NCBI RefSeq assembly: GCF_003667525.1
Contig: NZ_RCUW01000018.1
Coordinates: 1 to 31,411 of the forward strand
Origin: Mycetocola_B reblochoni
Lineage (GTDB): Bacteria; Actinomycetota; Actinomycetes; Actinomycetales; Microbacteriaceae
Direction of reading: 5' to 3'
DNA: 31,411 nucleotides
Shown here: positions 25,296-31,411 of the stretch, one piece after another
Position numbering within the stretch: the stretch's first letter is position 1
How the letters are laid out: every line of letters begins with the position of its first letter
The notes under the pieces: model-generated
Database searches by the model: none
What the model was told of the DNA's origin: nothing
What the model saw: the letters and a program-made list of their open reading frames with translations, nothing else
Position numbers and translations under genes: made by a program

Positions 25296-25611
25296 ACCAA
25301 CGCCGAACTCATGCGCGGAGTGCACGCGACGGCCCAGCCGAGAACGATCGTTTTCGGCTGGTTCCGGAGGGGTGTCAGGAGCGCCGCGCCGCAAACGGTG
25401 GTCGATACTTAGGTCTGGCAGGCATTTTCGGGCGGCTGTTCTTGCGCAAGATTCGCTGAATCTGCCCGTTTTCGGTCCCAAACTCCCCTCGGATCTGATG
25501 ACCGAGCTCCCAGGAGACTGCACCCAATCCGGAACGCCCAGGCGTAGATTGAAAGGGAACGCGTGCGGCTGGGAGACGGCAGTCGCATCCGAAGCTAACG
25601 GAAGGTTGAGA
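25296..25611. other. Gene-free region with a long perfect-centre palindrome
   Basis: These 316 bp upstream of the HMA-DJ-1 gene show no convincing gene. At 25334-25361 there is a 28-bp dyad, left arm CCAGCCGAGAACGA and right arm TCGTTTTCGGCTGG, with one mismatch and no loop. This suits an operator more than a terminator. GTAGATT at about 25552 could be a -10 box for the next gene. No CTACA-N3-TGTAG operator is present. Confidence 0.45.
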
Positions 25612-26481
25612 ATGAGCACGAACACATGGAGCTCCCCGGTGACGGGCTTGACCTGTCACGGTTGTGTCGAGACGGTCACCGCGCAGTTGATTGCTGTGCG
25701 CGGCGTCAAAGAGGTGAACATCGATCTCGTCGAGGGTGGCGTATCCACGGTGAGCGTGGTCGCCGACCGTGAGCTCACGGACGGCGAGGTCGAGGGCGTA
25801 CTACACGCCGGCGGCGCATTCGCACTCGCTCGTGTTGATGCGATGAGCTTCCTCGGTTCGACTACGAACGCGCCCGACCTCGCAGTCGACGTGCTTTTCT
25901 TCGACGGGGCCGAGGAACTCGATGCAATCGGTCCCTGGGAAGTGCTCCGCTTCTGGGCGGAGCTTGGTGACCGACGCGTCGACGTGCGTGCGGTGAGTTT
26001 GGACGGCAAGTCGGTCCGTTGCGCGAAGGGGCTCACCGTCGATGTCGACGGTAGCCTTGGCGACCGCCCCATCGATCTTCTTATAGTCCCGGGTGGTCGC
26101 GGTGCCGACATCCTCGCGGGGGATCTCGAACAGGTCGGGCGGATCTCGCGCCTCGCTGAACAGGGAGCAACGATGGCGTCCGTGTGCACTGGCGCCCAGG
26201 TGCTCGGCGCTGCTGGCCTTCTCGACGGGATCAATGCGACGACCCACTGGATGGCCCGCGGCCAGCTCCAGAAGTCCCACCCGTCAGCGCGCATCTCGTC
26301 GGGCGAACGATGGGTCGACTCTGGCGATGTCGTCACGAGCGCCGGCGTGTCGGCCGGAATCGACATGGCCCTGCACCTCGTAGATCGGTTCGACTCCCGC
26401 GCCGTCGCTCACCGAATCTGCAGCGTGATGGAGTACCCGTGGCATCCAGAAGCTCGCGGCGAGGCCGTTATCTCTACATAG
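25612..26481 (+). CDS. HMA copper-binding domain fused to DJ-1/PfpI (isonitrile hydratase-like)
   Basis: This 289-residue fusion has an HMA domain at about 5-75 with GLTCHGC (Cys15, Cys18), a Cu(I) binding pair as in CopZ. From about residue 90 it is a DJ-1/PfpI domain with Cys192 in ASVCTGAQVLGAAGLLDG, ATTHW, and a loop EELDAIGPWEVL giving Asp104, the places where isonitrile hydratase has its Cys-Thr and Asp. The ATG at 25612 has GGAAGG upstream. The stop TAG lies inside operator G, right in front of importer 3. The fusion suggests that the copper carried or released and the DJ-1 reaction belong to one step. This architecture is unfamiliar to me; the activity is untested. Confidence 0.85.
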   Translation: MSTNTWSSPVTGLTCHGCVETVTAQLIAVRGVKEVNIDLVEGGVSTVSVVADRELTDGEVEGVLHAGGAFALARVDAMSFLGSTTNAPDLAVDVLFFDGAEELDAIGPWEVLRFWAELGDRRVDVRAVSLDGKSVRCAKGLTVDVDGSLGDRPIDLLIVPGGRGADILAGDLEQVGRISRLAEQGATMASVCTGAQVLGAAGLLDGINATTHWMARGQLQKSHPSARISSGERWVDSGDVVTSAGVSAGIDMALHLVDRFDSRAVAHRICSVMEYPWHPEARGEAVIST

Positions 26482-26488
26482 TGTAGAG
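26472..26488. promoter_or_regulatory. BlaI/CopY-type operator G
   Basis: CTCTACATAGTGTAGAG is a perfect 7-3-7 palindrome, the best of the seven. It overlaps the last codons of the HMA-DJ-1 gene and ends 7 bp before the GTG of the importer 3 binding protein. TAGAGT overlaps its right arm and would place a transcription start at the GTG itself, so the mRNA may be leaderless. Confidence 0.87.
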
Positions 26489-26495
26489 TTAAGAG

Positions 26496-27527
26496 GTGAC
26501 TTCGCGACGCATCCTCCCCTCTGCTTTCCTCGCCACCCTGACGATCGCCGCCCTCGCGGGATGCGGTGGCGGGTCGATGGACCATTCCGACCACAGCGGG
26601 CACTCCGCCGGCTCCTCGGCTTCTCCCACCGGCGCCGCCGACGTCGTTACCGACCCCACATGCCCGGCGGTTGTCTCACTCGAATCCGTCCCCGAGCGCG
26701 TTGTGACCATGGACGCCGGAGCGGCGGCCTTTCTCATCGAACTCGGACTCGGCGACACGGTTGTGGGCACTGCGGCTCCAGGCTTCAAGACCGACTTCTC
26801 CGGAGACATCCGCGCTCAACTCGACGCAGTGCCCGTTCTTGACGACGGACAGGGGTCAGCTGAGGCAGTGATCGCCTCCGACCCGGACCTGGTCACGGGA
26901 ATCTCGCAGTACGAGTTCGGCGGTTTCGACGGCACCGCGTCTGTCGATCAGCTGGAGTCCGCGGGATCTGCCGCCCTGTCCGCCTGCGGCGCGGTGCAGG
27001 ATGTCCCGATGGACAACATCGATGAGACGTACAGGTATATAAGCGCGCTCTCCGATGCATTCGACGTTACCGAGCGTGGCGAGGAGCTGATCGACCGGAT
27101 TCGTACTCAGGTCTCAGACGCGACGGCGGCCTCGCGGGACGCAGACGTGCCCGTGCTCAGCTTGTCCTCCGTGCCCGACGCTGGCGCGGGCATCAATACC
27201 AACGGCGGATCAAGCTTCGCGAACGGCATCATCACCTTGGCCGGCGGTACCAACATCGCCCGTGACCAGCTCCAGGACTTCGCAAGCTTGTCTGCGGAGG
27301 CGGTGACAGAGGCCAACCCGGCTGTGATCGTGGTGGTGTCCGGTTTCGCGGATTCCAGCGATGAGGACCTGAAGGCGGCCATCATCGCCAGCCCGCTGTT
27401 GGCCGAGACCGACGCCGTCAAGAACGAGAACGTCGTCGTGGTGCCGCAGCGCATCCTCCTGTCACCGAGCCTGCTGAATGCGGACGCCGTCCAGATCATC
27501 GCGGATGCGGTCGCGAACGCTTCCTGA
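26496..27527 (+). CDS. ABC importer 3 substrate-binding lipoprotein with Met/His-rich N-terminus
   Basis: This 343-residue lipoprotein has a lipobox LAGC near residue 22. Directly after it comes GGGSMDHSDHSGHSAGSS, with four His and a Met, similar to copper-binding MDH-type repeats. The class III binding domain begins near PTCPAVVSLESVPERVVTM. Cys residues in PTCPAVV and LSACGAV may form the pair also seen in importers 1 and 2. The GTG start lies 7 bp from operator G. The likely role is capture of a copper chelate or free copper at the membrane surface; specificity is inferred from the metal-binding linker and the operator. Confidence 0.9.
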   Translation: MTSRRILPSAFLATLTIAALAGCGGGSMDHSDHSGHSAGSSASPTGAADVVTDPTCPAVVSLESVPERVVTMDAGAAAFLIELGLGDTVVGTAAPGFKTDFSGDIRAQLDAVPVLDDGQGSAEAVIASDPDLVTGISQYEFGGFDGTASVDQLESAGSAALSACGAVQDVPMDNIDETYRYISALSDAFDVTERGEELIDRIRTQVSDATAASRDADVPVLSLSSVPDAGAGINTNGGSSFANGIITLAGGTNIARDQLQDFASLSAEAVTEANPAVIVVVSGFADSSDEDLKAAIIASPLLAETDAVKNENVVVVPQRILLSPSLLNADAVQIIADAVANAS

Positions 27528-28581
27528 GGAGACGCGCATACGCCGAACCGGGGCCTTGCGCGCCATCCCTCTGACCGCCATCCTCATCGGGCTCCTCTTC
27601 CTGCTTCTGACAGTGATGGTGATCAGCGTCGGTGTCGGCGCGGTATCGATCGCCCCCGGAGAGGTGATCGAGGTCATCTCCGGGCGCGTGGCGGGAAAAC
27701 CCGAGCTTGGCTCCCTGGATTTCATCGTCTGGGAACTACGCATGCCGCGCGTGTTGCAGGCCGCAGTGGTCGGCGCCGCCCTGGCAGTCGCCGGAGCGTG
27801 CGCACAGGTCCTCGTCCGCAACCCCATCGCCGACCCCTACGTCCTCGGCCTGTCTTCCGGAGCCGGGGTCGCGGCGGTCCTGGTCATCACTTCCGTCGGT
27901 GTTGCCACCTTCGGAGTGCTGTTGCTCCCGGTCGCCTCTTTCGTCGGTGCCGCTGCGACCGGAATCATCGTCGCGGCCACAGCGACCTCACGCTGGGGGA
28001 TGTCCGCAGGCCGACTGGTGCTGTCCGGAGTCGCGATCGGTCAACTTCTCGGAGGGGTGATGTCCTTTCTCCTTATCCGATCCGGGAATTCCGATGCCAC
28101 TCAGCAGGTGATGTTCTGGCTTCTCGGGAGTCTGGCAGGCGCCCAATGGCGACTGCTGCTCGTCATCGGCCCCGTGATCATCGTCGCGATCGTTCTCGTC
28201 GCAATGTCTAGCGGGCGCCTTGACCTCCTCGGCCTCGGAGACGCTCAAGCGGCCGCGTCAGGGGTGCATCCGGGGCGTTCCCGGGTGCTCGTCTTCGCTC
28301 TCGCTTCCCTGATGACCGGCGCCGCAGTCGCCGTCTCGGGGACTATCGGCTTCGTGGGCCTCATCGTGCCGCACATCGCCCGTCTCCTCGTGGGCGGTAT
28401 GCACAAGCGCGTCATTCCCGTGTCTGCGTTGCTGGGGGCGATCCTGCTCAGCTCGGCGGACCTCGCCGCGCGCACCGTGCTAGCACCGTCAGAGCTTCCA
28501 GTCGGGATCTTCACCGCGGCGATCGGCGTGCCAATCTTCATCCTCCTCATGCGCAAGAATCGCGCCATGGCCCTCTCATGA
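27505..28581 (+). CDS. FecCD-type ABC importer permease 3
   Basis: This permease of about 358 residues has ten predicted helices and the landmarks RMPRVLQAAVVGAALA, NPIADPYVLGLSSGAG, GTIGFVGLIVPHIARL and ELPVGIFTAAIGVPIF. The start is uncertain: ATG at 27478 or 27505 overlaps the binding-protein gene by tens of bases, while the only good ribosome site, GAGGAGA at 27526, precedes an ATA at 27538. I use 27505. Its stop overlaps the ATPase ATG by 4 bp. Confidence 0.85.
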   Translation: MRSRTLPEETRIRRTGALRAIPLTAILIGLLFLLLTVMVISVGVGAVSIAPGEVIEVISGRVAGKPELGSLDFIVWELRMPRVLQAAVVGAALAVAGACAQVLVRNPIADPYVLGLSSGAGVAAVLVITSVGVATFGVLLLPVASFVGAAATGIIVAATATSRWGMSAGRLVLSGVAIGQLLGGVMSFLLIRSGNSDATQQVMFWLLGSLAGAQWRLLLVIGPVIIVAIVLVAMSSGRLDLLGLGDAQAAASGVHPGRSRVLVFALASLMTGAAVAVSGTIGFVGLIVPHIARLLVGGMHKRVIPVSALLGAILLSSADLAARTVLAPSELPVGIFTAAIGVPIFILLMRKNRAMALS

Positions 28582-29354
28582 GCTCATCGCATACGACGCC
28601 ATCCGAAGTGGCTTTCAACGCCGTGTCCGTGAACTACGGACCACGGCGCGCGCTCGACAACGTCAGCGCCACAATCGCAGCGGGTGAGATCGTCGCCATC
28701 GTCGGACCCAACGGATGCGGCAAGTCAACTCTCCTGAGCCTCCTTACCGGACACCATCCGGCCTTCACCGGCACCGTCACGGTCGACGGTGAAGACATCA
28801 GCACGATGCGCGCTCGCGACAGGGCTCGGAAGATCGGAGTTCTCCGGCAACACACGGGGCCCCTTCCCGACGTCACCGTGACCGAACTCGTCGCTCTGGG
28901 CCCTCAGACACTCTCCACGCACCAGGTCAATCGCACCCTGGCGCGCGTCGGACTCGACGAACTCGCGACCGAACCAGTCGCGGCTCTCTCCGGCGGACAA
29001 CTGCAACGCGCACTTCTCGCACGAGCCCTCCGTCACGACCCCACTCTGCTGGTGCTGGACGAGCCCACGAACCACCTCGACGTCCAGCACAGATTCGCCC
29101 TCATGGAGCTCCTGCAAGACCTTCGGGTAACGGTCCTCTGCGCCCTCCACGACCTCGACCTCGCGATCCGCTACACGGACGACATGCTCCTCCTCGCCGA
29201 GGGGCAGTTGCGCGCACACGGACACCCCGACGCCGTGCTGACGAAGTCTCGGGTTCTCGAAGTCTTCGCGATCGACAGCGAAAGCGTGACCACAGCCGGA
29301 GGCCAAACGCATCTTCTCTTACGCTCCGCGCGAGCTCGTGCCGCCGGGGAGTGA
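28578..29354 (+). CDS. ABC importer 3 ATP-binding protein
   Basis: This 258-residue ATPase has Walker A GPNGCGKST, signature LSGGQLQRALLARAL, Walker B LLVLDEPTNHLD and H-loop ALHDLDLA. It powers importer 3 and completes the set. Its ATG overlaps the permease stop by 4 bp (ATGA). The gene ends just before IS3-derived sequence, so any further genes of this operon have been cut away or never existed. Confidence 0.93.
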   Translation: MSSSHTTPSEVAFNAVSVNYGPRRALDNVSATIAAGEIVAIVGPNGCGKSTLLSLLTGHHPAFTGTVTVDGEDISTMRARDRARKIGVLRQHTGPLPDVTVTELVALGPQTLSTHQVNRTLARVGLDELATEPVAALSGGQLQRALLARALRHDPTLLVLDEPTNHLDVQHRFALMELLQDLRVTVLCALHDLDLAIRYTDDMLLLAEGQLRAHGHPDAVLTKSRVLEVFAIDSESVTTAGGQTHLLLRSARARAAGE

Positions 29355-29394
29355 GTGAGTCGCCCCGGCGTGTCCGGAGGGCTGATTTCTGGTG

Positions 29395-29610
29395 TCAGCC
29401 CGCTCGTTCGAGGGGTTCGGTCAGAGCGTAGCTGAACTGCTCGGCCTCGAGCGGGGTGAGGTCGTCGATCGAGCCGTGGATTCGGTCGGTGTTGAACCAC
29501 TGCACCCAGCCGGCGGTCGCGACCTCGACCTGATCGACGTCGCGCCACGGGCCTTCGTGGTGGATGAGTTCGGACTTGTAGAGCCCGATCTGGGACTCCA
29601 CGAGGGCGTT
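29395..29610 (-). pseudogene. IS3-family OrfB, 3' part (split by IS110)
   Basis: About 70 residues of the C-terminal end of an IS3-family transposase: NALVESQIGLYKSELI, with the catalytic Glu in VESQ, then GPWRDVDQVEVATAGWVQWFNTDRIHGSI. It continues the protein whose front part lies at 30956-31285. The IS110 element sits between them. A different IS3 element from the one at 23703. Confidence 0.82.
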
Positions 29611-29626
29611 GATGCTCCTATAGTTG

Positions 29627-30697
29627 TCAACTCATGATCTCGCCGGTTTTCGGGTCGGTCTTGATGAGGTGATAGACCTCGCGGATGACGTAGCGTTTCA
29701 AGCAGCGGATGATGTCGCGCTTGCTCTTGCCCTCGGCGGTTCGTCGGGCGACGTAGGCGATGGTGGGTTCGTGGAATCTCATTCTGACGATGACGGTCCG
29801 ATAGATCGCGGCGTTGAGTTGACGGTGTCCGCCGTGGTTGATCCGGTGCTTCCCGCTGGTCATCCCTGAGCCGGTCGGGACCGGGCTGATGCCGGCGAGT
29901 TTCGCGAACGCGGCTTCGGAATGGATGCGTTCGGGGTTGTCGCCTGCGACGATGAGGATCTCCGCGGCAGTGTCGACGCCGATGCCGAACTCGTCGAGCA
30001 GGTGCGGGGCGCGCTGCAGGACGAGCTGCTCGATCTGCGCCTCGAGCTCTTTGATCTCGTCGTTGAGGGCGATCCAACGTTTCGCGATCGACCTGAGCGC
30101 GTGCCGGTTCGCGTCCTCGGGCGTCGCCAGCCCGCGGGGTCGGAGAGCGGCGCAGTGCCGGGCGACCATCTTCTGCGTTTTCTTGGCGGTCTCTCGGCGG
30201 AGGTCCTCGGTGGCATGGACGAGCATCGCCTTGAGCGTCACCATCGCCCCGGTGCGGTCCTTCACCGCGGTATCGTGCGCAACCTTCAGCTGCCGGATCA
30301 TCTCGACGACCCCGTCAGCGGTCTTCGGAACCGCAGTCGCGAACCCGGCGAGAACTGCTCTTGCGGCGTTCTCCGCGCCCAGCGTGTCAGACTTGCCGTT
30401 CAGGCGCCGCAGCCGCCGATCGGGGCGGGAGACCTCGATCACCTTGTGCCCGTTCCGGCGAATGAACGAGGTCAGGCCAGCGCCATAGGAACCGGTGCCC
30501 TCGATCCCGAACGCGATGATCTTCCCGAACGTCGCCGCCCACTCCGACAGTTGCCGGAACCCGGCGGTGTCGGTCGAGATCGTCAGGGACGCGAGGATCC
30601 CGCCGATCGAGTCCATCACCGCGGCGACGTGAATGTGCTTGTGAGTATCGACGCCGATCACGACGTGCCCAGAGCGGGCGGGCTCGATCTGTTCCAT
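29627..30697 (-). CDS. IS110-family transposase/recombinase
   Basis: This protein of about 356 residues has an N-terminal RuvC-like DEDD domain (VVIGVDTHKHIHVAAV, FGIEGTGSYGAGL, SDTLGAENAARAV) and a C-terminal Tnp-20 domain (EFGIGVDTAAEILIVAGDN, FAKLAGISPVPTGSG, INHGGHRQLNAAIY) that carries the catalytic Ser region. It appears intact. I use the ATG at 30697 (MEQIEPARSG), as the upstream in-frame part belongs to the non-coding end. Such enzymes use an element-encoded bridge RNA to pick target and donor sites. Confidence 0.93.
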   Translation of the reverse strand: MEQIEPARSGHVVIGVDTHKHIHVAAVMDSIGGILASLTISTDTAGFRQLSEWAATFGKIIAFGIEGTGSYGAGLTSFIRRNGHKVIEVSRPDRRLRRLNGKSDTLGAENAARAVLAGFATAVPKTADGVVEMIRQLKVAHDTAVKDRTGAMVTLKAMLVHATEDLRRETAKKTQKMVARHCAALRPRGLATPEDANRHALRSIAKRWIALNDEIKELEAQIEQLVLQRAPHLLDEFGIGVDTAAEILIVAGDNPERIHSEAAFAKLAGISPVPTGSGMTSGKHRINHGGHRQLNAAIYRTVIVRMRFHEPTIAYVARRTAEGKSKRDIIRCLKRYVIREVYHLIKTDPKTGEIMS

Positions 30698-30955
30698 GGT
30701 GTGCTCTCCTTCACCGGTTAGCGTGGTTGTCACGCTGTCGCCGGCGGGTGGACAGGACTGTCATGGGGACGCTTTGACGAGGCTCCAGGCTCCTATCAGG
30801 TCACGCCCGATCCGGCGGCAGCGGTTACTGCACGCCCGGCCGGAGGTTCGACAGATCAACGCCAAGGCACCCTACGGGCCAATCGTAAGCAAGGGTCAGA
30901 ACACTCCGGCCAGGACTACCCCATCATTGCGAGATCGGGCAGAAACAGACTGACA
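30698..30955 (-). ncRNA. Predicted IS110 bridge RNA region (left end)
   Basis: The 258 bp before the IS110 transposase hold no gene. In IS110-group elements with a long left end, this is where the structured bridge RNA with its target- and donor-binding loops is encoded. I infer it from position and length only; I have not folded it, and the transcript ends are not defined. Confidence 0.45.
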
Positions 30956-31285
30956 ATCGAAACTGTCGCCGACAGTTCCGGTCGAGGGCACCGCTCCGAG
31001 TTCCGCGATGCGATCCGTGTAGACCATGGCGGTGTAGTTCGACCCGTGATCGGCGTGATGGATGAGCCCATCGAGCCGGCCGCCTGACTGCCAAGCCGCC
31101 ATATCGAGCGCCTGCATCGGCAGGACCTCAGACTTCAGCGTCGCAGCAACGTTCCAGCCCACGATCCTGCGCGAGTACACGTCGGTGACGAACGCGACAT
31201 ACGCGAACCCAGACCAGGTAGCGACGTAGGTCACGTCGCACACCCAGAGCTTGCGCGGCCCATCCGCGACGAATCTCCGGTTGAC
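30956..31285 (-). pseudogene. IS3-family OrfB, middle part (split by IS110, cut by IS5)
   Basis: About 110 residues of an IS3-family transposase: VNRRFVADGPRKLWVCDVTYVAT with the first catalytic Asp, YSRRIVGWNVAATLKSE, then IHHADHGSNYTA with the second. It is cut on the 3' side by the IS110 element and on the 5' side by the terminal IS5 end at 31285. The HTH part and orfA are missing. Confidence 0.85.
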
Positions 31286-31411
31286 TAGGGCGTGTCTCCC
31301 ATATGGTTCGTGATTGACGCGCGATTCTGGATGGGTGACTTTGGTTCTGGACTCTCGTACTCGCCGGTTGACGGACGCGCAGTGGGCGTTGATCGCCCCG
31401 CTACTGCCGTC
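31285..31411 (+). repeat. Terminal inverted copy of an IS5-family end (right)
   Basis: Exact reverse complement of 1-127. The inner edge CTAGGGCGTGTCTCCC abuts IS3 orfB sequence, showing that this IS5-type element was inserted into the IS3 copy. Confidence 0.85.
31335..31411 (+). pseudogene. IS5-family transposase, N-terminal fragment cut by window edge
   Basis: A GTG at 31335 opens a frame with LTDAQWALIAPLLP, identical to the fragment at the left end and running off the window. Only about 25 residues are visible. Confidence 0.75.

Larger units (their letters stand above)
29612..30955 (-). mobile_element. IS110-family insertion sequence within an IS3 remnant
   Basis: The element of about 1.34 kb interrupts IS3 orfB between GDSF(D) and NALVESQ. 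It has a long non-coding left end (about 258 bp before the transposase) and a right end of only about 15 bp, a layout typical of the IS110 subgroup. Exact borders are uncertain by a few bases, as IS110 has no clear terminal repeats. Confidence 0.8.

Noticed and set aside
12735..29354. Three importers as heme uptake systems
   Set aside because: No heme oxygenase, NEAT-type or HtaA-type heme proteins are present, and the binding proteins lack obvious heme motifs. The nearby DyP is an encapsulin cargo outside the regulon.
1..31411. CRISPR arrays, tRNA, rRNA, phage genes, replication origin
   Set aside because: I found no regularly spaced repeats, no tRNA or rRNA-like sequence, and no phage structural or plasmid replication genes.

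Overview
The window is high-GC DNA with actinobacterial gene style: GTG starts, 4-bp ATGA/GTGA gene overlaps, BlaI/M56 pairs, DUF5134 proteins and a DyP-encapsulin pair. It is most likely from the Micrococcales (Microbacterium/Brevibacterium-like). This is judged from gene content only. Both ends carry the same 127-bp IS5-family end in inverted orientation, so the segment is bounded by IS copies and is probably a contig broken at repeats, on a plasmid or genomic island.

Layout. 1-127: IS end. 202-3307 (minus): DUF5134 membrane protein, YcnI-like copper protein, CopC-CopD fusion. 3432-8189 (minus): copZ, CopD-CtaG fusion, CopA-type P1B ATPase, small membrane protein. 8267-9461 (minus): M56 metallopeptidase and BlaI/CopY-family repressor. 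9559-11233: flavin/2Fe-2S reductase and, convergent to it, a second DUF5134 protein. 11306-15614 (plus): PepSY membrane reductase and FecCD-type ABC importer 1. 15748-16713 (minus): GlxA-type regulator. 16831-20520 (plus): ABC importer 2 with a coupled isonitrile-hydratase-like DJ-1/PfpI protein. 20704-25036: a 4.3-kb block between inverted, truncated IS5-family copies that carries DyP peroxidase, encapsulin, a UvrA-like remnant and a broken IS3 element. 25065-29354 (plus): HicB-like small protein, an HMA-DJ-1 fusion and ABC importer 3. 29395-31411: an IS3 remnant split by an IS110 element, then the terminal IS5 end.

How it fits together. Seven near-identical palindromes (CTCTACA-N3-TGTAG type), of the dyad kind bound by BlaI/CopY repressors, lie in front of every copper and import operon and in front of the blaI homologue itself. 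This predicts one local regulon joining copper handling (CopZ, CopA, CtaG, YcnI, CopCD), two chelate-reductase-like proteins and three siderophore-type ABC importers. Two DJ-1/PfpI proteins of isonitrile-hydratase type belong to importers 2 and 3, and one of them is fused to a copper-binding HMA domain. My main hypothesis is a copper-acquisition island that imports copper complexes of isonitrile chalkophores, breaks the isonitrile ligand, and passes the copper through HMA/CopZ/CtaG to cytochrome oxidase. No isonitrile or NRPS biosynthesis genes are visible, so the chelator would come from elsewhere in the genome or from other organisms. The operators and the domain fusion are seen in the sequence; the substrate is inference.
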